From the NCBI GenBank assembly GCA_027622975.1, contig JAQBVN010000010.1:1-64000 (forward strand): a stretch of 64,000 nt of DNA. Direction: 5' to 3'. The notes under the pieces are model-generated. The model saw only the letters and a program-made list of their open reading frames with translations. It did not search any database and was not told the origin of the DNA. Positions 54,337 to 61,733 of the stretch are shown here, piece after piece. Origin of the DNA: Bacteroidota bacterium (lineage in GTDB: Bacteria > Bacteroidota > Bacteroidia > Flavobacteriales_D > Sanyastnellaceae). Made by a program: the position numbers and the translations under genes. Each line of letters opens with the position of its first letter. The stretch's first letter is position 1.

Positions 54337-57300
54337 ATGGAGAACCCCACCCCGTACACCCCCAAGAACAAAGTCCGAATCGTGACGGCCGCGAGCCTGT
54401 TTGACGGTCACGACGCGGCCATCAACATCATGCGTCGCATCATGCAACGCACGGGATGTGAAGTCATTCATTTGGGGCACGACCGCAGCGTCGACGAGGT
54501 GGTGACCACCGCCATTCAAGAAGATGCCCAGGCCATCGCCATGACCTCCTACCAAGGTGGGCACATGGAGTATTTCAAGTACATGAAGGACCTGCTGGAC
54601 GAGCGCGGTGCAGGACACATTCGGGTGTTTGGGGGCGGGGGCGGAACGATTTTGCCCGAGGAAATCGCCGAGCTCCATGAATACGGCATCGCGCGGATCT
54701 ACCACCCCGACGACGGTCGCGCGATGGGTTTGCAGGGCATGATCAACGACTTGATCGAGAAGGCGGACTTCAACACCGTGCCTTCCTTGGACGACCTCGA
54801 CGGGGCGATGGACCGGTTGGGCGAGCGCAACGTGCGCGACCTCGCGCGATGCATCACCGCGGCCGAGAACAACGCCGAAGAATTTGGGAAGGCGTTTGAG
54901 AAGGTGCGCGCCTCCCTCCCTTCCGTCCCGGTACTCGGAATCACAGGAACGGGTGGTGCCGGCAAGTCCTCCATGGTCGACGAGTTGGTGCGGCGTTTCT
55001 TGATGGACTTCCCCGAGAAGCGAATCGCCCTGGTGAGCGTCGATCCTTCCAAACGCAAGACGGGTGGGGCTTTGCTTGGCGACCGCATCCGCATGAACGC
55101 CATCCACTCAGATCGGGTGTACATGCGTTCGTTGGCGACACGTCAATCGAACCTCGCGCTGTCGCGTCACGTGCAAGAGGCGTTGGACATTTTGAAAGCG
55201 GCCCAGTTCGACTTGATTGTGCTCGAAACGAGCGGAATCGGCCAAAGCGACACCGAAATCATGGACCACAGCGACGTCTCGCTGTACGTGATGACGCCGG
55301 AATTTGGGGCTGCAACGCAGCTCGAGAAGATCGACATGCTCGACTTCGCCGACGTGGTGGCCATCAACAAGTTTGACAAACGGGGCGCTCAAGACGCGCT
55401 GCGCGACGTGCGCAAGCAATTCAAGCGCAACCACGATTTGTGGGAGGCCAACGACGAAGACCTTCCTGTGGTCGGCACCATTGCATCGCAGTTCAACGAC
55501 CCCGGAACCAACGAGCTCTACCGCCGCATGATGAACACGCTGGCGCAGAAAACCGGCGCCGGGCTCACCTCGACGTTTGCCGCCGAGCAAGGAACGAGCG
55601 AGAAGGTGTTCATCATTCCCCCTTCCCGGACGCGTTACCTCAGCGAGATTGCCGAGAGCAACCGCGCGTACGACCGGTGGGCGGAGAAACAGGCGGATTT
55701 GGCCGGACGGCTTCAAGCGGTGCACACCGCTGCGGCAGAAGTAAGTGGAGACGCCGCTCAGGCTTTGACCGCCGCGGGTGAGCAGCTGCAACTCGACCTC
55801 GACGCGCGACTTCACGAGTGGCTTCAAGCCTGGCCGGAAATGCAAGCGCGCTACGCCGCTTCCGAGTACGTCTTCCAAGTGCGCGGCAAGGACATTCGCA
55901 TCCCCACCACGAGCAAGTCGCTCTCGCACCAAGACATCCCCAAGGTGGCTCTGCCTTCCCTTCATGGCTGGCGCGACCTTGCCAAGTGGCACCTTCAAGA
56001 AAACCTCCCCGGTTCGTTCCCCTACACCGCGGGCATCTACCCGTTCAAGCGCGAAGGCGAAGACCCCACGCGCATGTTTGCCGGGGAAGGCGGTCCGGAA
56101 CGGACCAACAAGCGGTTCCACTACGTGTCGCTCGGCATGCCGGCCAAGCGCTTGTCGACGGCCTTCGATTCGGTGACGCTCTACGGCCGCGACCCGGACC
56201 TCCGCCCCGACATCTACGGCAAGGTGGGCAACTCGGGGGTGAGCATCTGCTGCCTCGACGACGCCAAGAAGCTGTACAGCGGGTTTGACCTGTGCGCGCC
56301 CAACACGAGCGTGTCGATGACGATCAACGGGCCCGCTCCCGTCATGTTGGGGTTTTTCCTGAACGCCGCCATCGACCAGCGCTGCGAAAAGCACCTGCGT
56401 GAGAAGGGGCTGGAGGCGGACGTCGAGAAGGTTCTGAAGGCCAAATGGGACGACCGCGGCCTCCCCCGCCCCGCCTACCAAGGCGAGTTGCCGGAAGGCA
56501 ACGACGGCCTGGGGTTGTTGCTTCTGGGCTGCACCGGAGACGAAGTGCTTGACGCGAAGACGTACGCCGCATTGAAAGCCGAGGCCTTGAGCAGCGTTCG
56601 AGGCACCGTCCAAGCCGACATCCTCAAGGAGGACCAAGCCCAAAACACCTGCATCTTCTCCACCGAGTTTGCCCTGCGCCTGATGGGCGACGTGCAGGAC
56701 CACTTCATCCGCCACAACGTGCGGAACTTCTATTCCGTGTCGATCAGCGGCTACCACATTGCCGAAGCCGGAGCGAACCCCATTACGCAGTTGGCCTTCA
56801 CCCTCGCCAACGGGTTCACCTACGTGGAGTACTACTTGAGCCGCGGGATGGACATCGACAAATTCGGGCCCAACCTGAGCTTCTTCTTCTCCAACGGCAT
56901 CGATCCAGAGTATGCCGTGATTGGTCGGGTGGCACGACGGATTTGGGCCAAAGCAATGCGCGAGAAATACGGCGCCTCCGACCGCGCCCAAATGCTGAAG
57001 TACCACATCCAAACGTCCGGCCGATCGCTCCACGCGCAGGAGATTGATTTCAACGACATCCGCACCACGCTTCAGGCACTCTACGCGATTTACGACAACT
57101 GCAACTCGCTGCATACCAACGCGTACGACGAGGCCATCACAACCCCTACTGAAGCCAGCGTTCGCCGGGCCATGGCCATCCAGCTCATCATCAACAAGGA
57201 GCTCGGTCTGGCGAAAAACGAGAACCCACTCCAGGGCTCGTTCATCATTGAACAGCTCACCGACCTCGTCGAAGAAGCGGTGCTGAGCGAGTTCGATTGC

Positions 57301-57699
57301 ATCACCGAACGGGGCGGCGTGCTTGGCGCCATGGAGACCATGTACCAGCGTTCTCGCATCCAGGAAGAAAGCCTGCACTACGAGATGCTGAAGCACACCG
57401 GCGAATACCCCATCGTCGGCGTGAACACCTTCCTCAGCAAGGAAGGCTCTCCCACCTTGGTGCCGGGCGAAGTCATTCGGGCGACGCAGGAGGAAAAGCA
57501 ACAGCAGCTTTCCAACCTCGGTGCGCTTCACGGCATGTCCGCAGGAAAAGCCACCGACGCGCTGAAGCGCGTGCAAGAGGCAGCCGTGGCCGGAGAGAAC
57601 ATCTTCGACGTGTTGATGGAAGCCTGCAAGTGGTGCTCGCTCGGGCAGCTGACCGAGGCCATGTTTGACGTCGGCGGTGCCTACCGCCGGAACATGTGA
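54337..57699 (+). CDS. icmF: Fused isobutyryl/methylmalonyl-CoA mutase IcmF
   Basis: 1120 residues. Order: B12-binding domain (about 10-150; [15 protein letters not shown] holds the cobalamin-ligating His), MeaB-like G-domain (about 195-430; P-loop GTGGAGKS at 204-211; [30 protein letters not shown]), linker, and a TIM-barrel mutase domain (about 540-1110; [86 protein letters not shown]). IcmF uses adenosylcobalamin to rearrange isobutyryl-CoA to n-butyryl-CoA and related acyl-CoAs, with GTP-driven cofactor editing. It has its own chaperone domain, so the free MeaB in the window may serve another mutase. Confidence 0.96.
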   Translation: MENPTPYTPKNKVRIVTAASLFDGHDAAINIMRRIMQRTGCEVIHLGHDRSVDEVVTTAIQEDAQAIAMTSYQGGHMEYFKYMKDLLDERGAGHIRVFGGGGGTILPEEIAELHEYGIARIYHPDDGRAMGLQGMINDLIEKADFNTVPSLDDLDGAMDRLGERNVRDLARCITAAENNAEEFGKAFEKVRASLPSVPVLGITGTGGAGKSSMVDELVRRFLMDFPEKRIALVSVDPSKRKTGGALLGDRIRMNAIHSDRVYMRSLATRQSNLALSRHVQEALDILKAAQFDLIVLETSGIGQSDTEIMDHSDVSLYVMTPEFGAATQLEKIDMLDFADVVAINKFDKRGAQDALRDVRKQFKRNHDLWEANDEDLPVVGTIASQFNDPGTNELYRRMMNTLAQKTGAGLTSTFAAEQGTSEKVFIIPPSRTRYLSEIAESNRAYDRWAEKQADLAGRLQAVHTAAAEVSGDAAQALTAAGEQLQLDLDARLHEWLQAWPEMQARYAASEYVFQVRGKDIRIPTTSKSLSHQDIPKVALPSLHGWRDLAKWHLQENLPGSFPYTAGIYPFKREGEDPTRMFAGEGGPERTNKRFHYVSLGMPAKRLSTAFDSVTLYGRDPDLRPDIYGKVGNSGVSICCLDDAKKLYSGFDLCAPNTSVSMTINGPAPVMLGFFLNAAIDQRCEKHLREKGLEADVEKVLKAKWDDRGLPRPAYQGELPEGNDGLGLLLLGCTGDEVLDAKTYAALKAEALSSVRGTVQADILKEDQAQNTCIFSTEFALRLMGDVQDHFIRHNVRNFYSVSISGYHIAEAGANPITQLAFTLANGFTYVEYYLSRGMDIDKFGPNLSFFFSNGIDPEYAVIGRVARRIWAKAMREKYGASDRAQMLKYHIQTSGRSLHAQEIDFNDIRTTLQALYAIYDNCNSLHTNAYDEAITTPTEASVRRAMAIQLIINKELGLAKNENPLQGSFIIEQLTDLVEEAVLSEFDCITERGGVLGAMETMYQRSRIQEESLHYEMLKHTGEYPIVGVNTFLSKEGSPTLVPGEVIRATQEEKQQQLSNLGALHGMSAGKATDALKRVQEAAVAGENIFDVLMEACKWCSLGQLTEAMFDVGGAYRRNM

Positions 57700-57720
57700 G
57701 GACTCTCCTATCTTGGGCAC

Positions 57721-57900
57721 ATGTCTGAATTCGCCACTCCTGCCAAGCGAAGCGCGACCGAAGTCGTACGCGACATCGTGGGCGTCGTTGTCGGAGTCTT
57801 CTCTTTCCCCATTCTCGTGTCCTTGGGCCATGCTCTGTTTTCCCGACTCGGCGTTTCTCAAGCGCCTTCTGTTGGACCCGATCAGGACCCCGAGGCGTAG
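57721..57900 (+). pseudogene. N-terminal half of a small membrane protein, ended by an amber codon
   Basis: 59 codons: MSEFATPAKRSATEVVRDIV, then one hydrophobic helix (VGVVVGVFSFPILVSLGHAL) and PSVGPDQDPEA before TAG. The frame stays open after TAG and reaches the next ATG nine bases on. Compared with the intact paralog downstream (GPFDNPVAWDSYLNNL), the TAG sits exactly where that protein has Trp (TGG). It therefore looks like an ancestral 159-codon gene broken by a G-to-A change, unless read through or re-initiated. Confidence 0.6.
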
Positions 57901-57909
57901 GAAGCGTTC

Positions 57910-58200
57910 ATGCAAAGCCTGAGCACCCTGGAATTGTTGTCGGCGACCGCTGCCCACATAGGCGGGACGTTTCTGGCAGCCGGGATCGCGATGCTGATCG
58001 CGACGTCACGCACCCGCCGCCCCGGCCTCATCTTGGGTGGTTTTGGGATGTTGGGAGGCGTTCTCAACGCCGCGATGTTGCCGGGCCAACCCGCGTGGCT
58101 GATGATTCTCGACGTCGCGCTTTACGTGCCGGCGGGATGGTTGGCAGCGGAGGTGGTGCTGCGCCTCAAGGGCGCGGATCGGAACAACCAAAAGCATTGA
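57910..58200 (+). CDS. C-terminal half of the interrupted membrane protein (possibly expressed alone)
   Basis: 96 residues: MQSLSTLELLSATAAHIGGT, then three hydrophobic segments (FLAAGIAMLIA; GLILGGFGMLGGVLNAAML; LMILDVALYVPAGWLAAEVV). It aligns along its length with the C-terminal half of the downstream paralog (PGLILGGFGMLGGVLNAAML / PGWILGGVGLVYALLNAWLI; PGQPAWLMI / PGQPVWLIA). It is in frame with the upstream half across a single TAG. Function unknown. Confidence 0.6.
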   Translation: MQSLSTLELLSATAAHIGGTFLAAGIAMLIATSRTRRPGLILGGFGMLGGVLNAAMLPGQPAWLMILDVALYVPAGWLAAEVVLRLKGADRNNQKH

Positions 58201-58362
58201 TTCAGAACATCAATCAGCACGTTCAGAGATTTACTGGGGAAAGTGTCGAAACCACCGATGAGCCACTGAACTAAGGAAGACTCTTCCCCCAATTCACATG
58301 TCGTCACACAATTCTAGAATGTTGTGTTGATTTTCATCAATACAAACACCTACTTTCGGGGC

Positions 58363-58830
58363 ATGACCAAATTCGAATCCCCGTGCGCCTCTCGGGATTG
58401 GACCACAACCTCACGAAACATCCTGGCCATCTTGGTCGGATTGGCTTCCTTGCCCGTCTTTCTCTCCGTCGGTTCCTTGATGTCCTATTCGTGGGGTGTT
58501 CCGGCACCTCCCGCCGTAGGACCCTTTGACAACCCTGTGGCATGGGACAGCTACCTGAACAATTTGACAATGATGGAATTGATGTCCTCTTTGTTGGTCA
58601 ATCTCGTGAGTCTCTTCCTTTCTTCGTTGCTCGCCTCCTTGATTTATGGCACACGAGGCATTCAACCCGGATGGATTCTTGGAGGAGTCGGATTGGTCTA
58701 TGCATTGTTGAATGCTTGGTTGATTCCCGGTCAACCGGTTTGGTTGATAGCACTGAACATGATCGCGGTTTTCCCCGTGGCATTGGGCATTTCTTGGAGC
58801 GTGTTGAAAGTGAAGAACTTCTTGGCTTAA
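58363..58830 (+). CDS. Four-helix membrane protein, intact paralog of the preceding split gene
   Basis: 155 residues from MTKFESPCASRDWTTTSRNI. Four hydrophobic segments: ILAILVGLASLPVFLSVGSL, LLVNLVSLFLSSLLASLIYG, GWILGGVGLVYALLNAWLI and VWLIALNMIAVFPVALGISW. No family motif known to me. The tandem arrangement of two related genes suggests a local duplication. The next gene starts 4 bases after the stop. Confidence 0.65.
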   Translation: MTKFESPCASRDWTTTSRNILAILVGLASLPVFLSVGSLMSYSWGVPAPPAVGPFDNPVAWDSYLNNLTMMELMSSLLVNLVSLFLSSLLASLIYGTRGIQPGWILGGVGLVYALLNAWLIPGQPVWLIALNMIAVFPVALGISWSVLKVKNFLA

Positions 58831-58833
58831 TTC

Positions 58834-59544
58834 ATGAGAATTGCGCTTTGGGCTGGACCTCGCAGCGGAAGCACGGCTTTGATGTACAGCTTTGCTCAAC
58901 GGTCTGACACCAGGGTCGTGGATGAACCGTTGTTTGGTCATTTCCTAGCTCACACTGGGGCCAAACGCCCTTCCAGGCAAGAGGTCATGGCCACCATGCC
59001 CACTGACATGGCATCGGCCTTGGCCACAATCCAATCTCGACAGGATGACCAACATGTCTTTTTGAAGCACATGGCGAACCACATCGAGGGCGTTCCTTTT
59101 TCGTACCTCGATGGAGACGATGTCAGGCACGTGATTCTGATTCGCCATCCCGATGGGGTGTTGCCCTCGTACCGTGTCCATGTCGATCATCCCACCATGC
59201 TAGACCTCGGATACTCCCATCAGCGGTTGTTGTTTGAACATTTGGGGGAACGGGCTTTGGTGATGACAGCGGAACATCTTCACGCCCAGCCGAAAGAAAG
59301 CTTGCAAGCTTTATGTGCGGCTCTTGATTTGGCTTGGGATGAGAGGATGATGAGTTGGAGACCGGGACCACGTCCAGAAGATGGCGTTTGGGCCAAATAT
59401 TGGTACCAAGGCATCCATCAAAGCTGCGGATGGGAAGTGAGACCACTGCCTCAGCAGGATGTTCCTGAAAATCTTCAGGCACTTCGCGATGAGTGTCTCC
59501 AACATTATCTTGCCCTGTCCGGGAAAGCCATTCCTCCCCTTTAA
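58834..59544 (+). CDS. Sulfotransferase-family protein
   Basis: 236 residues. Starts MRIALWAGPRSGSTALMYSF, which is the 5'-phosphosulfate loop of PAPS-dependent sulfotransferases (PRSGST). The 3'-phosphate-binding element is VRHVILIRHPDGVLPSYR, with the Arg-His-Pro and a Ser. It would transfer a sulfuryl group to an unknown small molecule or glycan. The next gene, a class-IV aminotransferase, starts 9 bases after the stop, making a two-gene unit. PAPS would come from the sulfate-assimilation pathway, part of which (sulfite reductase) is in this window. Confidence 0.8.
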   Translation: MRIALWAGPRSGSTALMYSFAQRSDTRVVDEPLFGHFLAHTGAKRPSRQEVMATMPTDMASALATIQSRQDDQHVFLKHMANHIEGVPFSYLDGDDVRHVILIRHPDGVLPSYRVHVDHPTMLDLGYSHQRLLFEHLGERALVMTAEHLHAQPKESLQALCAALDLAWDERMMSWRPGPRPEDGVWAKYWYQGIHQSCGWEVRPLPQQDVPENLQALRDECLQHYLALSGKAIPPL

Positions 59545-59553
59545 TTCAATGCC

Positions 59554-60471
59554 ATGGCCAAATACAATCAACCCGATCCTCGAAACGCTGAGACTTGGTG
59601 TTGGGTCAATGGCCTGGTCAGACGAGAGGAAGCCAAAGTCAGTGTGTTGGACAGCGTCGTTCAGGGAGGAGATGCCGTGTGGGAAGGGCTTCGCGTTTCA
59701 CAAGGGCGAATTTTTCAATTGACGGAGCACCTGACCCGATTGCACAAGAGCGCCCATGCCTTGATGTTCGTCAACGTCCCAGGGATGGATGAAATTCAAG
59801 ATGCTGTTTTCCAAACGCTTGAAGCCAACAACATGACTGACGGCGTTCACATCCGTCTCACCTTGACAAGGGGCAAAAAGTCAACGTCAGGCATGGATCC
59901 AAGGCTCAACATTTTTGGAAGCACTCTCATTGTCTTGCCTGAGTACAAAGGGGCTGTGTATGGATCCGGAGAAATCAGACTGATCACGAGCAGCATCCGT
60001 CGCAACAGCCCTACGTTTTTAGATTCCAAGATTCATCACAACAACCTGCTCAACAACATCCTCGCCAAAATTCAGGCCAACCACGCAGGTGCCGATGACG
60101 CATTGATGCTCGATGACCGGGGATTCATCGCTGAAACCAATGCCACCAATGTATTCTTTGTTCAGGGTGGAGAATTGTGTACCCCCTTCGGTCATGCCTG
60201 CCTTCCCGGGCTCACCAGGGAATATGCTTTGACCTTGGCGGAACGCTTGGGGATCCCCGCAAGAGAGGGCGATTTCAGCTTGACCGAACTCTACAATGCG
60301 GACGAGGCCTTCACCACGGGAACCATGGGGGGACTTGCCCACATCGTGGAAGTGGACGGTCGCCGAATCGGCCCCGCGGATCGCAACGGGCCAGGGCCCA
60401 TCACCCAGATGCTTCAAGCGGCGTATCCCGAACACATTCCCTCAGTTCCTCTTCCATTTGCCGTGTTGTGA
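59554..60471 (+). CDS. Class IV aminotransferase (branched-chain/D-amino acid type)
   Basis: 305 residues, PLP-dependent fold type IV. Features: VSVLDSVVQGGDAVWEGLRV, HLTRLHKSAHAL, VHIRLTLTRGKKSTSG, the PLP Lys region PTFLDSKIHHNNLLNNILAK, DRGFIAETNATNVFFV, and CLPGLTREYALTLAERLGI. It could be IlvE or a related transaminase; the ALMLDDRGFIAETNATNVFF pattern fits both. Pairs with the sulfotransferase gene upstream. Overlaps the following gene as GTGA. Confidence 0.88.
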   Translation: MAKYNQPDPRNAETWCWVNGLVRREEAKVSVLDSVVQGGDAVWEGLRVSQGRIFQLTEHLTRLHKSAHALMFVNVPGMDEIQDAVFQTLEANNMTDGVHIRLTLTRGKKSTSGMDPRLNIFGSTLIVLPEYKGAVYGSGEIRLITSSIRRNSPTFLDSKIHHNNLLNNILAKIQANHAGADDALMLDDRGFIAETNATNVFFVQGGELCTPFGHACLPGLTREYALTLAERLGIPAREGDFSLTELYNADEAFTTGTMGGLAHIVEVDGRRIGPADRNGPGPITQMLQAAYPEHIPSVPLPFAVL

Positions 60472-60878
60472 AGCACCTGGTCCAGTCAGCATTTCGTGTT
60501 TTCATCGGCTTTTGTGCGGGGACGATGTTCAGCTGGGGCGTAGGCCAAACCCTACAAGACATCCTGGCCCAAGGGGTCCCACGCCCGAGTACCAGCGACA
60601 GAGCATCCCTTGCACAGTTCTTGGAATCACTTCCTCCTTTGGCTCACGCAGGCCGTCTCGTGGGACTGGGAGCCGGTGTGATGTTGGGATGTGCGCTGGT
60701 GCGGCGCCTGAACGGAAATCGGCCCACAGAGGCGTGGGCGCTTGCGCTGTTGTTTGGAATGGGTGCGGTTGCAGATGTTGTGCGCGTGCCTCATGGAAAT
60801 CCACTTGGGATTGCCACCATTGCACTCATCTTGCCCTCCGCATGGATGGGCATTCGCCTGGCGTCACGCCGCAGGTAA
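60468..60878 (+). CDS. Small polytopic membrane protein of unknown function
   Basis: 136 residues from a GTG that overlaps the aminotransferase stop. Hydrophobic segments: FRVFIGFCAGTMFSWGVG, GRLVGLGAGVMLGCALV, WALALLFGMGAVADVV and LGIATIALILPSAWMGIRLA. No family recognised. The coupling suggests translation together with the sulfotransferase/aminotransferase pair. A longer frame continues upstream into the aminotransferase but is its shadow. Converges with the EamA gene (15-base overlap). Confidence 0.6.
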   Translation: MKHLVQSAFRVFIGFCAGTMFSWGVGQTLQDILAQGVPRPSTSDRASLAQFLESLPPLAHAGRLVGLGAGVMLGCALVRRLNGNRPTEAWALALLFGMGAVADVVRVPHGNPLGIATIALILPSAWMGIRLASRRR

Positions 60879-61733
60879 GCCCTTGATTCTTGCCTTCAGC
60901 ACGGTGTTGGCCACGATGCTCGCAACCACGAGGGCCATTCCGACAAGGCTAACCATGGACATGTGCTCTCCGTACCCCCACCACCCCACAATCAAGGCCA
61001 GCACAGCTCCGAGGTACTTGAACGGCATCACTGTTCCGGCATCTTCGTTGTGAAGTGCGACCGTCATCATGACTTGGGCAACGATGCTCAGCACCCCAAT
61101 GGCCAGGGCCAGGACCCAATCCGTTCCCACCATTGGCACCCAATCGCCGACGGACAAAAGCCCCATGATGGGCACCGCCAACATGTGAAACCACACCACC
61201 ACCCCTACCGGGTGATCGGAATCTCTGCATTTCATGGTGGCCAAGTAAGCCACGGCAGAAAAGCATGCCGAGGTCATGCCCAAGCCCCACATTCCCCAAG
61301 TCACACGCGGATCAAACCCCTTCACCATCACAATGCCGACCAAAGCCAGGCCCAAAAAAAGCCATTGGGCCTTATGAACGCGCTCTTTCAAAAACATCAG
61401 GGCCAACACGACCGTGAAGACAGGACTACAATATTGGATGACCGTAGCGCTGGCCAATGGAATGTGCCTCAAAGTATGGAAAAAACCGGCGAGCGCAACC
61501 ATGCCAGCAAGTCCACGAACCACCAGCCAGGTGCGGTTGTAACCCAAAACAGGAATCCCGCGCCACCGAAGAAAGGCCACACACAACAACAGAGAAACGG
61601 TGGACCTAAGAAAAACTAGTTGACACGTGCCGAGATGAGAAAGTTCCTTGACACATCCATTGGCCGATGTGAACAACACCACCGCGCCCAGCATGGCAAC
61701 ACCCCCCCTCCTCACCGGACCACGGTGACCCAT
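60864..61733 (-). CDS. EamA/DMT-superfamily transporter
   Basis: 289 residues, ten hydrophobic segments in two EamA repeats (VAMLGAVVLFTSANGCVKEL; FHTLRHIPLASATVIQYCSP; VFTVVLALMFLKERVHKAQW; and IVAQVMMTVALHNEDAGTVM; FKYLGAVLALIVGWWGYGEH). It is an inner-membrane drug/metabolite exporter-type protein of unknown cargo. Its start overlaps the end of the upstream CotH gene by 22 bases. Confidence 0.92.
   Translation of the reverse strand: MGHRGPVRRGGVAMLGAVVLFTSANGCVKELSHLGTCQLVFLRSTVSLLLCVAFLRWRGIPVLGYNRTWLVVRGLAGMVALAGFFHTLRHIPLASATVIQYCSPVFTVVLALMFLKERVHKAQWLFLGLALVGIVMVKGFDPRVTWGMWGLGMTSACFSAVAYLATMKCRDSDHPVGVVVWFHMLAVPIMGLLSVGDWVPMVGTDWVLALAIGVLSIVAQVMMTVALHNEDAGTVMPFKYLGAVLALIVGWWGYGEHMSMVSLVGMALVVASIVANTVLKARIKGLPAA

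Noticed and set aside
55108-57957. 949-codon open frame antisense to icmF
   Set aside because: Shadow of the strongly biased icmF codons, without recognisable motifs.
58327-58358. TTG-N21-TACTTTCG as a promoter of the intact membrane-protein paralog
   Set aside because: Spacing fits, but the -7 box is imperfect and the start codon lies only five bases after it, so it would imply a leaderless mRNA; too weak to list.
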